Positions 1 through 9,126 are shown, counted from the stretch's first letter. The stretch is 64,000 nt of DNA from Streptomyces pacificus (GCF_011766325.1 NZ_BLLG01000024.1:20310-84309); one strand, 5' to 3'. The notes: generated by a model not told the origin, from the sequence alone. Numbers and translations: made by a program.

Positions 1-439
1 TGCCGCCCAGCCAGGCGGCGAGCGCGATGTTCGCCGCCGTGATCGGGTTCTCCGGGCCCAGGCTGACCCCGCCCGCGAGTCCGAGTACGGCCGCGAGCAG
101 CAGGCTGGGCACCACCGAGGCGGGCATCGGGCGGTCGACGAGCCCGGTGGTGGCCGGGTCGGGGCCGGCGTGTCCCGGCACCCTCCACACCACCAGCCCG
201 ACCGCGAGGCCGGTCGCGGTGAGTACGACGATCGTCCACAGCGCCGAGAAGCGGCCGATGCCGACGGCGTCGGGGAGGACTTCCCACAGGACGCCCTCGA
301 GCTGCTCGGAGACCTCGGTGAGGGCGAGGAGCAGGAGACTCGAGGCGACGCCGACGGCGATCGCCGGGACGATCAGCGGGAGCAGCCTCCGGTGAGGGGG
401 CACCGCCGGGGCGTGGTCGGTCGTCGTCACGGGCCTCAC
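1..439 (-). CDS. ClC-type chloride/ion channel protein, N-terminal part
   Basis: Only about the first 146 residues are in the window; the frame is still open at base 1. The translation has a short charged N-terminus, a hydrophobic segment (LLPLIVPAIAVGVASSLLLL), a second one around residues 67-82, and a third ending in GGVSLGPENP, which resembles the G-x-G-P-E-x-P anion-selectivity motif of voltage-gated ClC proteins. ClC proteins are integral membrane anion channels or Cl-/H+ antiporters. An in-frame TGA lies seven codons upstream, so the start must be GTG at 439 or GTG at 430; neither has a convincing ribosome binding site. The family call rests on the motif and hydrophobicity of a fragment, so which ClC subtype this is remains open. 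Confidence 0.7.
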   Translation of the reverse strand, partial: MRPVTTTDHAPAVPPHRRLLPLIVPAIAVGVASSLLLLALTEVSEQLEGVLWEVLPDAVGIGRFSALWTIVVLTATGLAVGLVVWRVPGHAGPDPATTGLVDRPMPASVVPSLLLAAVLGLAGGVSLGPENPITAANIALAAWLGG

Positions 440-659
440 GATAACGGGAGGAAACGCTCATAAGGTGCGTAGCGGGCTGCGTGGTCCGGTGCGCTGCCCG
501 CTGCGTTCGCCGTGACGACCGGCACATCGCGGTGGGGTCCCGCGTCTCGCCGAGATCCCCGATTCCCGGGGGAGTGGGGCACTGGAACCCGCTCCCAAAG
601 AATGCGTTGATAGTTTGGGCGCCACGCCCGACGACTCACACCACTGGAGCCCGGACCTC

Positions 660-1358
660 GTGAACCCCCTTGCGCTCGGACCGAGCTGGCTGGACCCGGA
701 CTTTCTGATCACCACCTTCGGACTGATCGGCGTACTCGTCATCGTGTTCGCCGAGTCCGGTCTGCTGATCGGATTCTTTCTGCCCGGAGACTCCCTGCTG
801 TTCACCACGGGCCTCCTGGTGACCACGGATGTCATCAAGCAGCCGCTGTGGCTCGTGTGCACGCTCATCGTGCTCGCCGCGATCATCGGCGACCAGGTCG
901 GCTACCTCTTCGGCCGCAAGGTCGGCCCCGCGCTCTTCAAGCGCCCGGACTCCAGGTTCTTCAAGCAGGAGAACGTGGAGAAGGCGCACGAGTTCTTCGA
1001 GAAGTACGGCCCCAAGTCCCTGGTTCTCGCCCGCTTCGTGCCGATCGTGCGGACGTTCACGCCCATCATCGCCGGTGTGAGCCGGATGAACTACCGCTCG
1101 TTCGTCACGTTCAACATCATCGGCGGTGTGCTCTGGGGCGCCGGAGTGACGCTGCTCGGCGCCGCGCTCGGCAAGGTCGACTTCGTGCACAAGAACATCG
1201 AGGCGATTCTGATCGCCATCGTGCTCATCTCGGTCCTGCCGATCGTCATCGAGTTCATGCGGGCACGCTCCAGGAGCAAGAAGGAGGCCCGTGCGGGCGG
1301 CGCCGGCAACGCGGTCGCGGAGGAGGCGGCCCCGCGCGGCCGGCACGCCAAGCGCTGA
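660..1358 (+). CDS. DedA family integral membrane protein
   Basis: This 232-residue protein has the DedA (SNARE-associated/VTT) architecture. An N-terminal re-entrant region carries FAESGLLIGFFLPGDSLL, a central amphipathic part carries the family motif ARFVPIVRTFTPIIAG, and several hydrophobic segments follow, ending with a basic tail (residues ~205-232). DedA proteins are thought to be membrane transporters or lipid scramblases needed for envelope homeostasis; the substrate here cannot be told. GTG at 660 is preferred because GGAG lies ten bases upstream; a TTG at 615 would add an unrelated 15-residue extension. It is a single-gene unit, ending in a very strong hairpin shared with the convergent exporter gene. 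Confidence 0.88.
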   Translation: MNPLALGPSWLDPDFLITTFGLIGVLVIVFAESGLLIGFFLPGDSLLFTTGLLVTTDVIKQPLWLVCTLIVLAAIIGDQVGYLFGRKVGPALFKRPDSRFFKQENVEKAHEFFEKYGPKSLVLARFVPIVRTFTPIIAGVSRMNYRSFVTFNIIGGVLWGAGVTLLGAALGKVDFVHKNIEAILIAIVLISVLPIVIEFMRARSRSKKEARAGGAGNAVAEEAAPRGRHAKR

Positions 1359-1361
1359 GAC

Positions 1362-1415
1362 CCCCAGCGCCTGCGCCCCGGACCTCGGCCGAGGTCCGGG
1401 GCGCAGGCGCTGGGG
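1362..1415. terminator. Bidirectional terminator, 27-bp perfect arms
   Basis: Bases 1362-1388 and 1389-1415 are exact reverse complements with no unpaired loop in the DNA. The hairpin lies immediately after the DedA stop codon and about 150 bases before the end of the convergent ThrE-type gene, so it can serve both. There is no T-run, as is usual for high-GC actinobacterial terminators. Confidence 0.85.
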
Positions 1416-1563
1416 AGCGTGGTCCGGGGCGCAGGCCCGCCGGGAGGGACGAGATCCCCTTGCCGTTGCGGGGAGGGGCGGGCCTCTCGCCGTGAGGGGT
1501 GCCCCCGGGTGCCACCGGGGCGGCCCGATGCCCCGGTTCTCCCCGGCGCCCCCGGGCAGCGCG

Positions 1564-3213
1564 TCAGAAGCCGCGTGTCCGCTTGGCCGCGCGACGCCTG
1601 CCCGCGGCCGCCGGGCTGCGCAGGAACATCCGGGCGATCTCGCCTCCCAGGTTCACGCCGATCGCGATGGCCAGTGCCAGCGCCGCGGCCCTCGCCAGTG
1701 AGGCGAACCCCGCGTCGATGTTGTTCTGCGCGATGTGCAGCACACCGAAGTACATGGCACTACCCGGCAGCAGGGGGCCGATCGCTGCGGTCACATACGG
1801 CAGCGAGGAGGTGTGCTGGATACGGGCGAGCAACTGCCCGAACAGACCCACCAGCCCGGCCGCCACGGCGGTCGCCAGCACGGCCGACCCGTTGCCCGCC
1901 AGCGCGACCGCTCCGTAGATCACCCAGGCCACCCCGCCGTTGGCGGCGGCGACCAGCACGGTGGAACGATCCTGCTGGAGCAGCACCGCGAAGGTGAGGC
2001 TCAGCACCATCGCCGCCAGAATCTGCGTCACCGGCCGCTCGACGCTGATCAGCGCCCCCTCCGGACTGAGCTTCGCCTCGAACTGCACGCCCACGTAGAG
2101 GACGGTGAGCACCCCGACGACGATCGCCACGAAGAAGTAGGCGACCTCCAGGAGCCGGGCCGACGCCGTGATGTAGAAGCCTGTCAGCCCGTCCTGCACC
2201 GCCGCCACCAGGGCCCGTCCCGGGATCAGGGCGAACAGGCCACCGGTGATGACCGCCGAGAGGCGCAGATCGAGGTGGAGCGCGCTGAGCGCCACACCGA
2301 TCGCCGCCGGCGGCATCGCTGCCACCACGAACTGGTAGAACTCCGGCAGCCCGCGGCCCGCGCACAGCCACGCCAGCCGGTCGCCCAGCATCGCGCCGAC
2401 CGCCGCCGCCAGGAACACCAGCGGGCCACCGCCCACCAGTACGGAGGCCGCGCCCGCAAGCGTGCCCGCCGCCAGAGTGAGTACCCAGCCGGGATAGGGG
2501 TGCCGGTTCCGGCGGATCGCGGCCAGACGCCGGTAGGCCTCGTCCAGCCTGACCTCGTGGTCGTCTCCGCTGATGTCCGCGACCAGCTGGTACACCGCCG
2601 TCAGCCGGGTGTAGTCGGTGGCCCGGCGGCGCACGGTCCGGTTCGCCGTCACCGGGTCGTCGACCAGCGAGGGCTGGTAGGTGATCGACAGCAGGGTGAA
2701 CGTCACCGTCGGCTCGGCGTTGTCGAGACCGTACGCGTTGGTGATGGCGAGCATCGCCGCCTCGACGTCCTCCGCGCCCTCGCCGCCCGCGAGCAGCAGC
2801 TCGCCGATGCGCAGCGTCAGGTCGAGCACACGGGGCACGGCAGGACCGGAGTCGTCGTGCCGCTGCACCGGCTCCGGTACGGGGCGCTCGCTCACCGGGA
2901 TCCGCAGCATCGTGCGCATCCGGTCCTGCCAGGGCACGTCCTTGGACAGCTGGACCAGGGGAAAGCCGTGGGCGGGCGTGTAGGCGGGCGGGGACGACTT
3001 CGCGCGGTACGTCGACGGGGGTGCGAACGCCGAGCCCTCCGGCTCGGCCGGTGCCTCCGTGGACAGCCCCTCGGGAACGGAGAACTCGGAGGAGGGATGG
3101 TCCTCCTCCGGCGGTCCCGGCTGGTCGACGCCCTCCGGTGGGGCGAAGGCGCTGCGCGCCTCGTCGGACTGCGGCTTCCGGTCCTCGGGTGGACCTTCGG
3201 GCTCCGCCACCAC
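1564..3213 (-). CDS. Threonine/serine exporter (ThrE) family protein
   Basis: The 549-residue protein has a Pro/Glu-rich cytoplasmic N-terminus (to ~residue 105). A ThrE N-terminal domain follows, with the conserved stretch around RVLDLTLRIGELLLAGGEGAEDVEAA, then about ten hydrophobic segments covering both ThrE membrane domains, and a basic C-terminus. Corynebacterium ThrE exports threonine and serine, and members of this family are usually near 490 residues, so the length fits apart from the long N-terminal extension. The start is the first of two tandem GTG codons (3213), with AGGAGG about 12 bases upstream. It is in tandem with ppa, separated by a hairpin terminator. The exported substrate is inferred from the family only. 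Confidence 0.85.
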   Translation of the reverse strand: MVAEPEGPPEDRKPQSDEARSAFAPPEGVDQPGPPEEDHPSSEFSVPEGLSTEAPAEPEGSAFAPPSTYRAKSSPPAYTPAHGFPLVQLSKDVPWQDRMRTMLRIPVSERPVPEPVQRHDDSGPAVPRVLDLTLRIGELLLAGGEGAEDVEAAMLAITNAYGLDNAEPTVTFTLLSITYQPSLVDDPVTANRTVRRRATDYTRLTAVYQLVADISGDDHEVRLDEAYRRLAAIRRNRHPYPGWVLTLAAGTLAGAASVLVGGGPLVFLAAAVGAMLGDRLAWLCAGRGLPEFYQFVVAAMPPAAIGVALSALHLDLRLSAVITGGLFALIPGRALVAAVQDGLTGFYITASARLLEVAYFFVAIVVGVLTVLYVGVQFEAKLSPEGALISVERPVTQILAAMVLSLTFAVLLQQDRSTVLVAAANGGVAWVIYGAVALAGNGSAVLATAVAAGLVGLFGQLLARIQHTSSLPYVTAAIGPLLPGSAMYFGVLHIAQNNIDAGFASLARAAALALAIAIGVNLGGEIARMFLRSPAAAGRRRAAKRTRGF

Positions 3214-3266
3214 GCTCTACCGACTCCTCCTGCTGCTGCGTACTGCGCGTGCGCCCCAGTATGCGA

Positions 3267-3300
3267 CGGGCGGTGCGCCCCTCACGGGGTGCACCGCCCG
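3267..3300 (-). terminator. Terminator of ppa
   Basis: Fifteen-base arms (3267-3281 and 3286-3300) with one mismatch and a four-base loop, 22 bases beyond the ppa stop codon and just upstream of the ThrE-type gene. This suggests the two tandem minus-strand genes are separate transcripts. Confidence 0.75.
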
Positions 3301-3322
3301 ACCGCGCGTACGGGGGAACGCG

Positions 3323-3817
3323 TCAGTGCCCGCCGCCCTGGGCTTCGAGGCGCTTGAAGGAGGCCTCGATCTCGGCCTCGGCCTCGGCCCGGCCGACCCA
3401 GTTGGCGCCCTCGACGCTCTTGCCCGGCTCCAGGTCCTTGTAGACCTCGAAGAAGTGCTGGATCTCCAGTCGGTCGAACTCCGACACGTGGTGGATGTCC
3501 CTCAGGTGCTCCACACGCGGGTCGGACGCCGGGACGCAGAGCAGCTTGTCGTCGCCGCCGGCCTCGTCGGTCATCCGGAACATGCCGATGGCGCGGCACT
3601 TGATCAGGCAGCCGGGGAAGGTCGGCTCGTCCAGGATGACCAGGGCGTCGAGCGGGTCGCCGTCCTCGCCCAGGGTGTTCTCGACGAAGCCGTAGTCGGC
3701 CGGGTAGCTGGTCGAGGTGAAGAGGCGACGGTCCAGGCGGATCCGGCCGGTCTCGTGGTCCACCTCGTACTTGTTCCGCGACCCCTTCGGGATCTCGATG
3801 GTGACGTCGAACTCCAC
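3323..3817 (-). CDS. ppa: Inorganic pyrophosphatase, family I
   Basis: The 164-residue product hydrolyses pyrophosphate to phosphate, pulling nucleic acid, protein and coenzyme biosynthesis forward; it is a soluble cytoplasmic metal-dependent enzyme. It has the family signature DGDPLDALV (residues ~53-61), with the metal-binding aspartates, plus an early EIPKGSRNKYE substrate-binding stretch. The length is that of bacterial family I enzymes. GTG at 3817 is chosen because GGAGGAG is eight bases upstream and EFDVTIEIPKG is the usual N-terminus. A much longer open frame continues upstream but has no coding character. The gene is divergent from dacB; its leader holds an AT-rich direct repeat. Confidence 0.95.
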   Translation of the reverse strand: MEFDVTIEIPKGSRNKYEVDHETGRIRLDRRLFTSTSYPADYGFVENTLGEDGDPLDALVILDEPTFPGCLIKCRAIGMFRMTDEAGGDDKLLCVPASDPRVEHLRDIHHVSEFDRLEIQHFFEVYKDLEPGKSVEGANWVGRAEAEAEIEASFKRLEAQGGGH

Positions 3818-3831
3818 GGGTGGCACTCCTC

Positions 3832-3860
3832 CATGATCAACATGAACAACATGATCAACA
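3832..3860. repeat. AT-rich direct repeat in the ppa/dacB divergent region
   Basis: The 11-mer CATGATCAACA occurs at 3832-3842 and again at 3850-3860, in the only AT-rich patch nearby. It lies in the 5' leader or promoter of ppa (minus) and ahead of dacB (plus). A pair of identical half-sites 18 bases apart would suit a regulator, but none is identified. Confidence 0.5.
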
Positions 3861-3937
3861 CATATGTAGGTGACGCGGCTGTCCGCAGTGATTAAGTGTC
3901 CCCTACGCAGGTGTGTGATCGCGAAAGGGGCCGACCG

Positions 3938-5347
3938 ATGGTGCCTGACCGGGGAACATGGCAGCTCACTGCGGGTGCGGCCGTGGCCGGCCTCGCCTTC
4001 GCGGCAGCGGCGGTGACCGCGGCCGGCCCCTGGGACGACGGCCAGCGTAGGGCCGAGCGCGAGCATGCGGCGGCCCACGGCCGGACAGGTGGCGCAGATC
4101 ACCAGGCCGGGGGGAGGGGGCGCGAGGAGGCGGAGGCACCCCGCCCCGCGCCGGCGCCGAGCGCCCCCGGTGTACTCCATGCCGCGAGCGCCCCCACGGT
4201 GCCGGCGATCGCGCCCGCCGCGCTCGCCGACGCCCTGGGCCCCCTGCTGGACGATCCGGGCCTCGGCCCGATGCGCTCCGCCTCCGTCGTGGACGCCGCC
4301 ACCGGGGGGCAGCTGTACGGCCGGGACACCGGCACGGCCATGGTTCCCGCCTCCACGGTCAAGATCGCCACAGCCGCGGCGGTGCTGTCCGCCACCAGCC
4401 CTGCGCACCGCATCCCCACCAGGGTCGTCGCCACCCCGGACTTCCGGGGGATCACCCTGGTCGGCGGCGGTGACCCCACACTCGACCTGCCCCGGATGCG
4501 GACCCTCGCCGACCGGACCGCGAAGGCCCTGCGCGACCGGGGCGTCACCACCATCCGGCTCACCTACGACACCTCGCTCTACCGGGGCCCCCTGATCCAC
4601 CCCATCGGCGCCGGCAACGACAACATCGCCCCCGTCACCGCCCTGATGGTCAACGCGGGGCGCCTCGACGACTCGACGGAGGGCCCCGCACCCCGCAGTG
4701 CCGACCCGGCGGGTGACGCCGCCCGCGCCTTCGTCGGCCTGCTCAGCGAGCACGGCGTGAACACCGACTCGGGGCCGGCCCCGGGCAAGGCCCCGGCGAA
4801 GGGGCCCGCCCTCGCCGCCACGTACTCGGCGCCGGTCCCGGTACTCGTCGAGCGGATGCTGACCAACAGCGACAACGACCTCGCCGAGGCGCTGGCCCGG
4901 CAGACCGCGCTCGCCACGCGCCGTCCGGCGAGCTTCGCCGGGGCGGAGGCCGCGGTGACCGACCGGCTCACGAGGCTGAAGCTGCCCCTGACCGGAGCGC
5001 GCTTCGCCGACGGCAGCGGGCTGAACCGCGCCGACAGGGTCTCGGCCGCACTCCTCACCACACTGCTGGTCCGGGCCGCCGATCCCGCCCGCCCCGAGCT
5101 GCGCCCCGTGCTCACCGGCCTGCCCGTCGCGGGCTTCACGGGCACGCTCAGCGGTCGTGCCGCCGCCGGTTCCGGAGGTCTGGTGCGGGCCAAGACCGGC
5201 ACGCTCAGCGGCGTGGACACCCTCGCCGGAACGGTGTCGTCCGCCGACGGCCGGCTGCTCGCCTTCGCCTTCCTCGCCGGCGACACGCCGTCCGCGTCAG
5301 CGGCGCGCCCTGCGCTGGACCGCCTCGCGGCGGCTCTCCTGCCCTGA
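3938..5347 (+). CDS. dacB: D-alanyl-D-alanine carboxypeptidase/endopeptidase, S13 (PBP4) family
   Basis: The 469-residue enzyme trims or cleaves peptidoglycan peptides outside the membrane. An N-terminal hydrophobic segment (residues ~8-28) looks like a signal anchor and is followed by an Ala/Pro-rich linker. All three penicillin-binding motifs are visible: SxxK as STVK (Ser139, Lys142), SxN as SDN in TNSDNDLAEAL, and KTG in RAKTGTLSG. ATG at 3938 has AGGGG seven bases upstream; a GTG at 3896 in the same frame would add 14 residues ahead of the signal. The gene sits in the Streptomyces ppa-dacB-tilS-hpt-ftsH order. A second paralogue is at 40.3-42.0 kb. Confidence 0.9.
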   Translation: MVPDRGTWQLTAGAAVAGLAFAAAAVTAAGPWDDGQRRAEREHAAAHGRTGGADHQAGGRGREEAEAPRPAPAPSAPGVLHAASAPTVPAIAPAALADALGPLLDDPGLGPMRSASVVDAATGGQLYGRDTGTAMVPASTVKIATAAAVLSATSPAHRIPTRVVATPDFRGITLVGGGDPTLDLPRMRTLADRTAKALRDRGVTTIRLTYDTSLYRGPLIHPIGAGNDNIAPVTALMVNAGRLDDSTEGPAPRSADPAGDAARAFVGLLSEHGVNTDSGPAPGKAPAKGPALAATYSAPVPVLVERMLTNSDNDLAEALARQTALATRRPASFAGAEAAVTDRLTRLKLPLTGARFADGSGLNRADRVSAALLTTLLVRAADPARPELRPVLTGLPVAGFTGTLSGRAAAGSGGLVRAKTGTLSGVDTLAGTVSSADGRLLAFAFLAGDTPSASAARPALDRLAAALLP

Positions 5348-5886
5348 CCCCGCCGCGGTCCCTGCGGTCTCCGCAGATCCGTTCGCTCCGGTACCGCTTC
5401 GTCCCAGCGGTACCGCTTCGTCCCGGCGGTCCCGGCGGTGCCTTTGGTCCGGTGCACCGGCTGGACGCAGTCGTTCCGGCGTTCCCGGCGTCCGAGCCGC
5501 CGGTACGCAGCCCCGTGCCCGCCGTCCGGTTCCGCGGTCATCTCTTCCGTGGTTCCCGCGAGCGGGCCTGGCATACGCGGTGCCGTCGGCGTCTCCGCTG
5601 ATCCCGGTGATCCCGCTGATCCCGGTGGCCCCGGTCGCCCGGCGTCAGTGTCATGCCCCGCCCTCGGCCGCCTCGTGGCGGCTCTCCGGTCATGCCCCGG
5701 CCTACCGCCCTTACCGCAGGCGCGCCTGTCACCCCGCCACCGGCGGCCCGCCCTCGCACGCCCGTCCCGCCACGCCAGGGCGGGCACGGGAGCCGGCATG
5801 GACCGTCGGCGAGGCGTGGCACCTTGGGGACTCCCGCGTCCGCGGGCCCGGCAGCCGACGCCTCACCGTGCGCCGGGGTGACAACG
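5348..5886. other. Intergenic region with short direct repeats
   Basis: No gene is supported in this 540-base gap. It holds a 17-base direct repeat starting CGGTACCGC (5389-5405 and 5408-5424) and a 9-base GATCCCGGT-like repeat near 5597-5636. Open frames across it have no coherent domain or start signals. Confidence 0.5.
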
Positions 5887-5892
5887 TACGGT
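5887..5892 (+). promoter_or_regulatory. -10 hexamer for leaderless transcription of the metalloprotease gene
   Basis: TACGGT is followed by six bases and then ATG at 5899, placing the predicted transcription start at or next to the start codon. No ribosome binding site is present. Confidence 0.55.
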
Positions 5893-5898
5893 TGACGC

Positions 5899-7026
5899 AT
5901 GACGCGCATCGGTGGTGCCGAGATGGTCGACTGGAACCTCGCGGTCGCGACCGCGATCCGCCTCGTCCGGCCGGGGCCGGACGTCACCCGAGAAGAGGCC
6001 CGTGCCGTCGTCGCCGAACTGCGGCGGCACGCCAAGGCCTCCGAGGAGCACGTCCGCGACTTCACCCGGATGATCCCCGACGGACACGAACCCGAGGACA
6101 CCCCGGTCCTCGTCGTCGACAGACCGGGCTGGGTCAAGGCGAATGTCGCGGGCTTCCGCGCACTGCTGAAACCCCTGATCGACAAGATGGAGGAGCGCCG
6201 CGCCGGCACCGCCGGCGGAGCCGTGCTGGGCGCCGTCGGCGGCAAGGTGACCGGAGTCGAGCTGGGCATGCTGCTGTCGTTCCTCGCCTCCCGGGTCCTC
6301 GGCCAGTACGAGACGTTCGCCCCGCCGACGCGCGAGCTGCCCGGGGCGCCCGGCAGCGGTGGCAGGCTGCTCCTGGTCGCACCGAACATCGTCCATGTGG
6401 AACGCGAACTCGACGTGGCCCCGCACGACTTCCGGTTGTGGGTGAGCCTGCACGAGGAGACCCACCGCACCCAGTTCACCGCCGTGCCCTGGCTGCGCGA
6501 CCACCTCAAGGGCGAGATCCAGGCCTTCCTCGCCGAGACCGACGTGGACCCCATGACCGTGCTCGAACGACTGCGCGAGGCAGCTCAGACGCTCGCCGGC
6601 GGCCGTCCCGAGGGCGAGCGGGACGAGGGGCGCTCGCTGGTCGAGATCGTCCAGAGTCCCGAGCAGCGCGAGATCCTCGGCCGGCTCACCGCGGTGATGT
6701 CCCTGCTCGAGGGCCACGCCGACTATGTGATGGACGGTGTGGGGCCGCAGGTCGTGCCGTCCGTGGCGGAGATCCGCGAGAAGTTCCAGCAGCGCCGCGC
6801 CCGGGGCGCCTCCCGCCTCGACCTCGCGCTGCGCAAGCTCCTCGGCCTGGACGCCAAACTGCGCCAGTACCGGGACGGCGAGCGGTTCGTGCGGGCCGTC
6901 GCCGAGGAGGTCGGCATGGATGGCTTCAACCGGGTCTGGACCTCGCCCAACACCCTGCCCACCAAGGCCGAGATCACCAGACCGGCGGACTGGATCGCGA
7001 GGGTGCACCGGAGGGCGGACTCCTGA
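5899..7026 (+). CDS. Zinc-dependent metalloprotease family protein (F420-biosynthesis-associated family)
   Basis: The 375-residue protein contains HEETH within SLHEETHRTQF (about residues 184-188), the HExxH zinc signature. A second acidic/His-rich helix (LLEGHADYVMDGVG) follows about 80 residues later and probably supplies the third ligand. This matches the actinobacterial family named for its phylogenetic association with coenzyme F420 users; its substrate is unknown. There is no signal peptide, so it should be cytoplasmic. The start at 5899 is supported by a -10 hexamer placed for leaderless transcription. It lies between dacB and tilS, as in other Streptomyces chromosomes, and its 3' end runs into a tandem repeat. 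Confidence 0.85.
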   Translation: MTRIGGAEMVDWNLAVATAIRLVRPGPDVTREEARAVVAELRRHAKASEEHVRDFTRMIPDGHEPEDTPVLVVDRPGWVKANVAGFRALLKPLIDKMEERRAGTAGGAVLGAVGGKVTGVELGMLLSFLASRVLGQYETFAPPTRELPGAPGSGGRLLLVAPNIVHVERELDVAPHDFRLWVSLHEETHRTQFTAVPWLRDHLKGEIQAFLAETDVDPMTVLERLREAAQTLAGGRPEGERDEGRSLVEIVQSPEQREILGRLTAVMSLLEGHADYVMDGVGPQVVPSVAEIREKFQQRRARGASRLDLALRKLLGLDAKLRQYRDGERFVRAVAEEVGMDGFNRVWTSPNTLPTKAEITRPADWIARVHRRADS

Positions 7027-7028
7027 AC

Positions 7029-7123
7029 CCGCCGGAACCGCCGGACCCGCCGGACCCGCTGGACCCGCTGGACCCGCCGGACCCGCTGGACCCGCCGGAC
7101 CCGCTGGACCCGCCGGACCCGCT
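7029..7123. repeat. 9-bp tandem repeat array
   Basis: Alternating nonamers CCGGACCCG and CTGGACCCG repeat about ten times directly after the metalloprotease stop codon. The remaining bases to 7352 show no gene. Confidence 0.85.
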
Positions 7124-7352
7124 GAATCTGCTGGGCCTTCTGAGGATCCTGAGCCCCTGTGCGGCCGACGGCAGACGGGCGCCCTCGTAATCACCCGTCC
7201 GAGGGACCGTGGGCGGTGGGTAGGCGTGCAATGCTCGGGGAACGGTGCGGTTCTGTCACCATCGGGACACTCTGAGTGACCGAATCCTCCTCGCCTCCGC
7301 CTCCTCCGTACGGAGGCACCCCGACCACCCCGACTCCACGAAGGGCACGGAC

Positions 7353-8405
7353 ATGGGTCCGCATCCTGCGGTCGCGGCGATACGCCTGGCGGTCCGCCGC
7401 GTACTGCACGACGTACTGAACGAACTGAACAAGATCCCGAGCGCCGCACCCCGCTCCGGGGGGTGCTCCACCGCCGCGCCGGGCTCGGACGACCGCCCCG
7501 TCGTGCTGGTCGCCTGCTCCGGTGGCGCCGACTCCATGGCGCTCGCCTCCGCACTCGCCTTCGAGGCCCCCAAGCTCGCCGTCCGCGCCGGCGCCGTCAC
7601 CGTCGACCACGGCCTGCAGCCCGGATCCGACCTCCGCGCCGCCGAGGTGGCGGCCCGGCTCACGGTCATGGGACTGGACCCCGTCGAATCCGTCGCCGTG
7701 ACCGTCGGCCGCGCCGGCGGCCCCGAGGCCGCCGCCCGGGACGCCCGCTACGCCGCCCTCGACGAGGCCGCCGAGCGGCACGCAGCCGCCGCCGTGCTCC
7801 TCGGCCACACCCGCGACGACCAGGCGGAGACCGTCCTCCTCGGCCTTGCCAGAGGCTCCGGCATCCGCTCGCTGTCCGGCATGGCGGACGTCTCCGGCGC
7901 CGGCGGCCGCTACCGGCGCCCTTTCCTCCGGCTCGACCGGCAGACGGCCCGCAAGGCGTGCCTGGTCCAGCACCTGCCCGTCTGGGACGACCCGATGAAC
8001 GCCGATCCCGCCTACACCCGCTCCCGGCTGCGCCACGAGGGCCTGCCCGCGCTGGAGAAGGCGCTGGGCAAGGGTGTGGTCGAGGCGCTGGCGCGCACCG
8101 CCCGGCTCTCCCGCGACGACGCCGACGCGCTGGACGCCTGGGCCGCGCAGGCCGACGAGGCCGTCCGCGACGACGCGGGGCTGCTCGAATGCGCGAAGCT
8201 GTACGCACTGCCTCCCGCCGTTCGCCGCCGGGTGCTCCGCAGGGCCCTGGTGGCAGCCGGTTCACCTGCGGGTTCGCTGTTCGCCCGGCATGTCGAGGAG
8301 GTCGAGCGGCTCATCGTCGGCTGGCGGGGGCAGAAGCCCCTCAACCTGCCCGGCCGGGTCGAGGCGCGCCGCCAGGGTGGCAGACTGGTCATTCGGCAGA
8401 GCTGA
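7353..8405 (+). CDS. tilS: tRNA(Ile)-lysidine synthetase
   Basis: The 350-residue enzyme converts cytidine 34 of the AUA-reading isoleucine tRNA to lysidine, using ATP and lysine, so that AUA codons are read correctly. The N-type ATP pyrophosphatase P-loop SGGADS is at residues 56-61 and the downstream GHTRDDQAETVLLGLARGSG motif is typical. An insert at residues ~30-45 is Ser/Gly/Ala-rich and variable. ATG at 7353 has AAGGG eight bases upstream; the frame extends to 7245 without a better start. It is followed after 48 bases by hpt, a pairing conserved widely in bacteria. Confidence 0.93.
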   Translation: MGPHPAVAAIRLAVRRVLHDVLNELNKIPSAAPRSGGCSTAAPGSDDRPVVLVACSGGADSMALASALAFEAPKLAVRAGAVTVDHGLQPGSDLRAAEVAARLTVMGLDPVESVAVTVGRAGGPEAAARDARYAALDEAAERHAAAAVLLGHTRDDQAETVLLGLARGSGIRSLSGMADVSGAGGRYRRPFLRLDRQTARKACLVQHLPVWDDPMNADPAYTRSRLRHEGLPALEKALGKGVVEALARTARLSRDDADALDAWAAQADEAVRDDAGLLECAKLYALPPAVRRRVLRRALVAAGSPAGSLFARHVEEVERLIVGWRGQKPLNLPGRVEARRQGGRLVIRQS

Positions 8406-8453
8406 GCCGTTAGCGGGCCGGGTGCCGGGACGCCGAGACAGAAAGCGACGCGG

Positions 8454-9008
8454 GTGAACGAGAAGGACATGGGAGCCGATCTCAAATCGGTGCTCATCAC
8501 CAAGGAAGAGATCGACGCGAAGCTGGCCGAGCTGGCCGCGAAGATCGATGCGGAGTACGCGGGCAAGGACCTGCTCATCATCGGGGTCCTCAAGGGCGCC
8601 GTGATGGTGATGGCGGACCTGGCGCGTGCCCTGTCCACGCCCGTCACCATGGACTGGATGGCGGTGTCCTCGTACGGCGCGGGCACCCAGTCCTCCGGAG
8701 TGGTCCGCATCCTCAAGGACCTGGACACCGACATCAAGGGCAGGCACGTCCTGATCGTCGAGGACATCATCGACTCCGGTCTGACCCTGTCCTGGCTGCT
8801 GTCGAACCTCGGCTCCCGCGAGCCGGCCTCGCTCGAGGTCTGCACGCTGCTCCGGAAGCCGGACGCCGCCAAGGTGGCGATCGACGTGAGGTGGATCGGG
8901 TTCGACATCCCGAACGAGTTCGTCGTGGGCTACGGCCTCGACTACGCGGAGAAGTACCGCAACCTCCCGTTCGTGGGTACCCTCGCGCCCCACGTGTACG
9001 GGGGCTGA
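8454..9008 (+). CDS. hpt: Hypoxanthine phosphoribosyltransferase
   Basis: The 184-residue purine salvage enzyme joins hypoxanthine or guanine to PRPP. The PRPP-binding loop is VLIVEDIIDSGLTL (residues ~99-112) and the base-binding end VGYGLDYAEKYRNLP is present near the C-terminus, as in bacterial Hpt. GTG at 8454 gives the usual N-terminal length; ATG at 8469 is a possible internal start. It sits between tilS and ftsH, and the three are probably co-expressed in part, although ftsH has a 198-base leader of its own. Confidence 0.93.
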   Translation: MNEKDMGADLKSVLITKEEIDAKLAELAAKIDAEYAGKDLLIIGVLKGAVMVMADLARALSTPVTMDWMAVSSYGAGTQSSGVVRILKDLDTDIKGRHVLIVEDIIDSGLTLSWLLSNLGSREPASLEVCTLLRKPDAAKVAIDVRWIGFDIPNEFVVGYGLDYAEKYRNLPFVGTLAPHVYGG

Positions 9009-9126
9009 GGCGCGCGGCGCGGCCCGGGGAACCCCGACCGCTGTCCCGCCGTTGGAGCAGGGGAAGGCGGTCCCGAGTGACAATGCTGGGGTACCGTCCG
9101 AAGAACAGTCTTTCAGTCAGACTCAC

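Noticed and set aside
3818..4753. Long N-terminal extension of pyrophosphatase
   Set aside because: The frame is open upstream, but GTG at 3817 has an ideal ribosome binding site and gives the standard protein length. The extension overlaps dacB in antisense.
7029..7123. CRISPR-like array
   Set aside because: The units are nine bases with no spacers; it is a simple tandem repeat.
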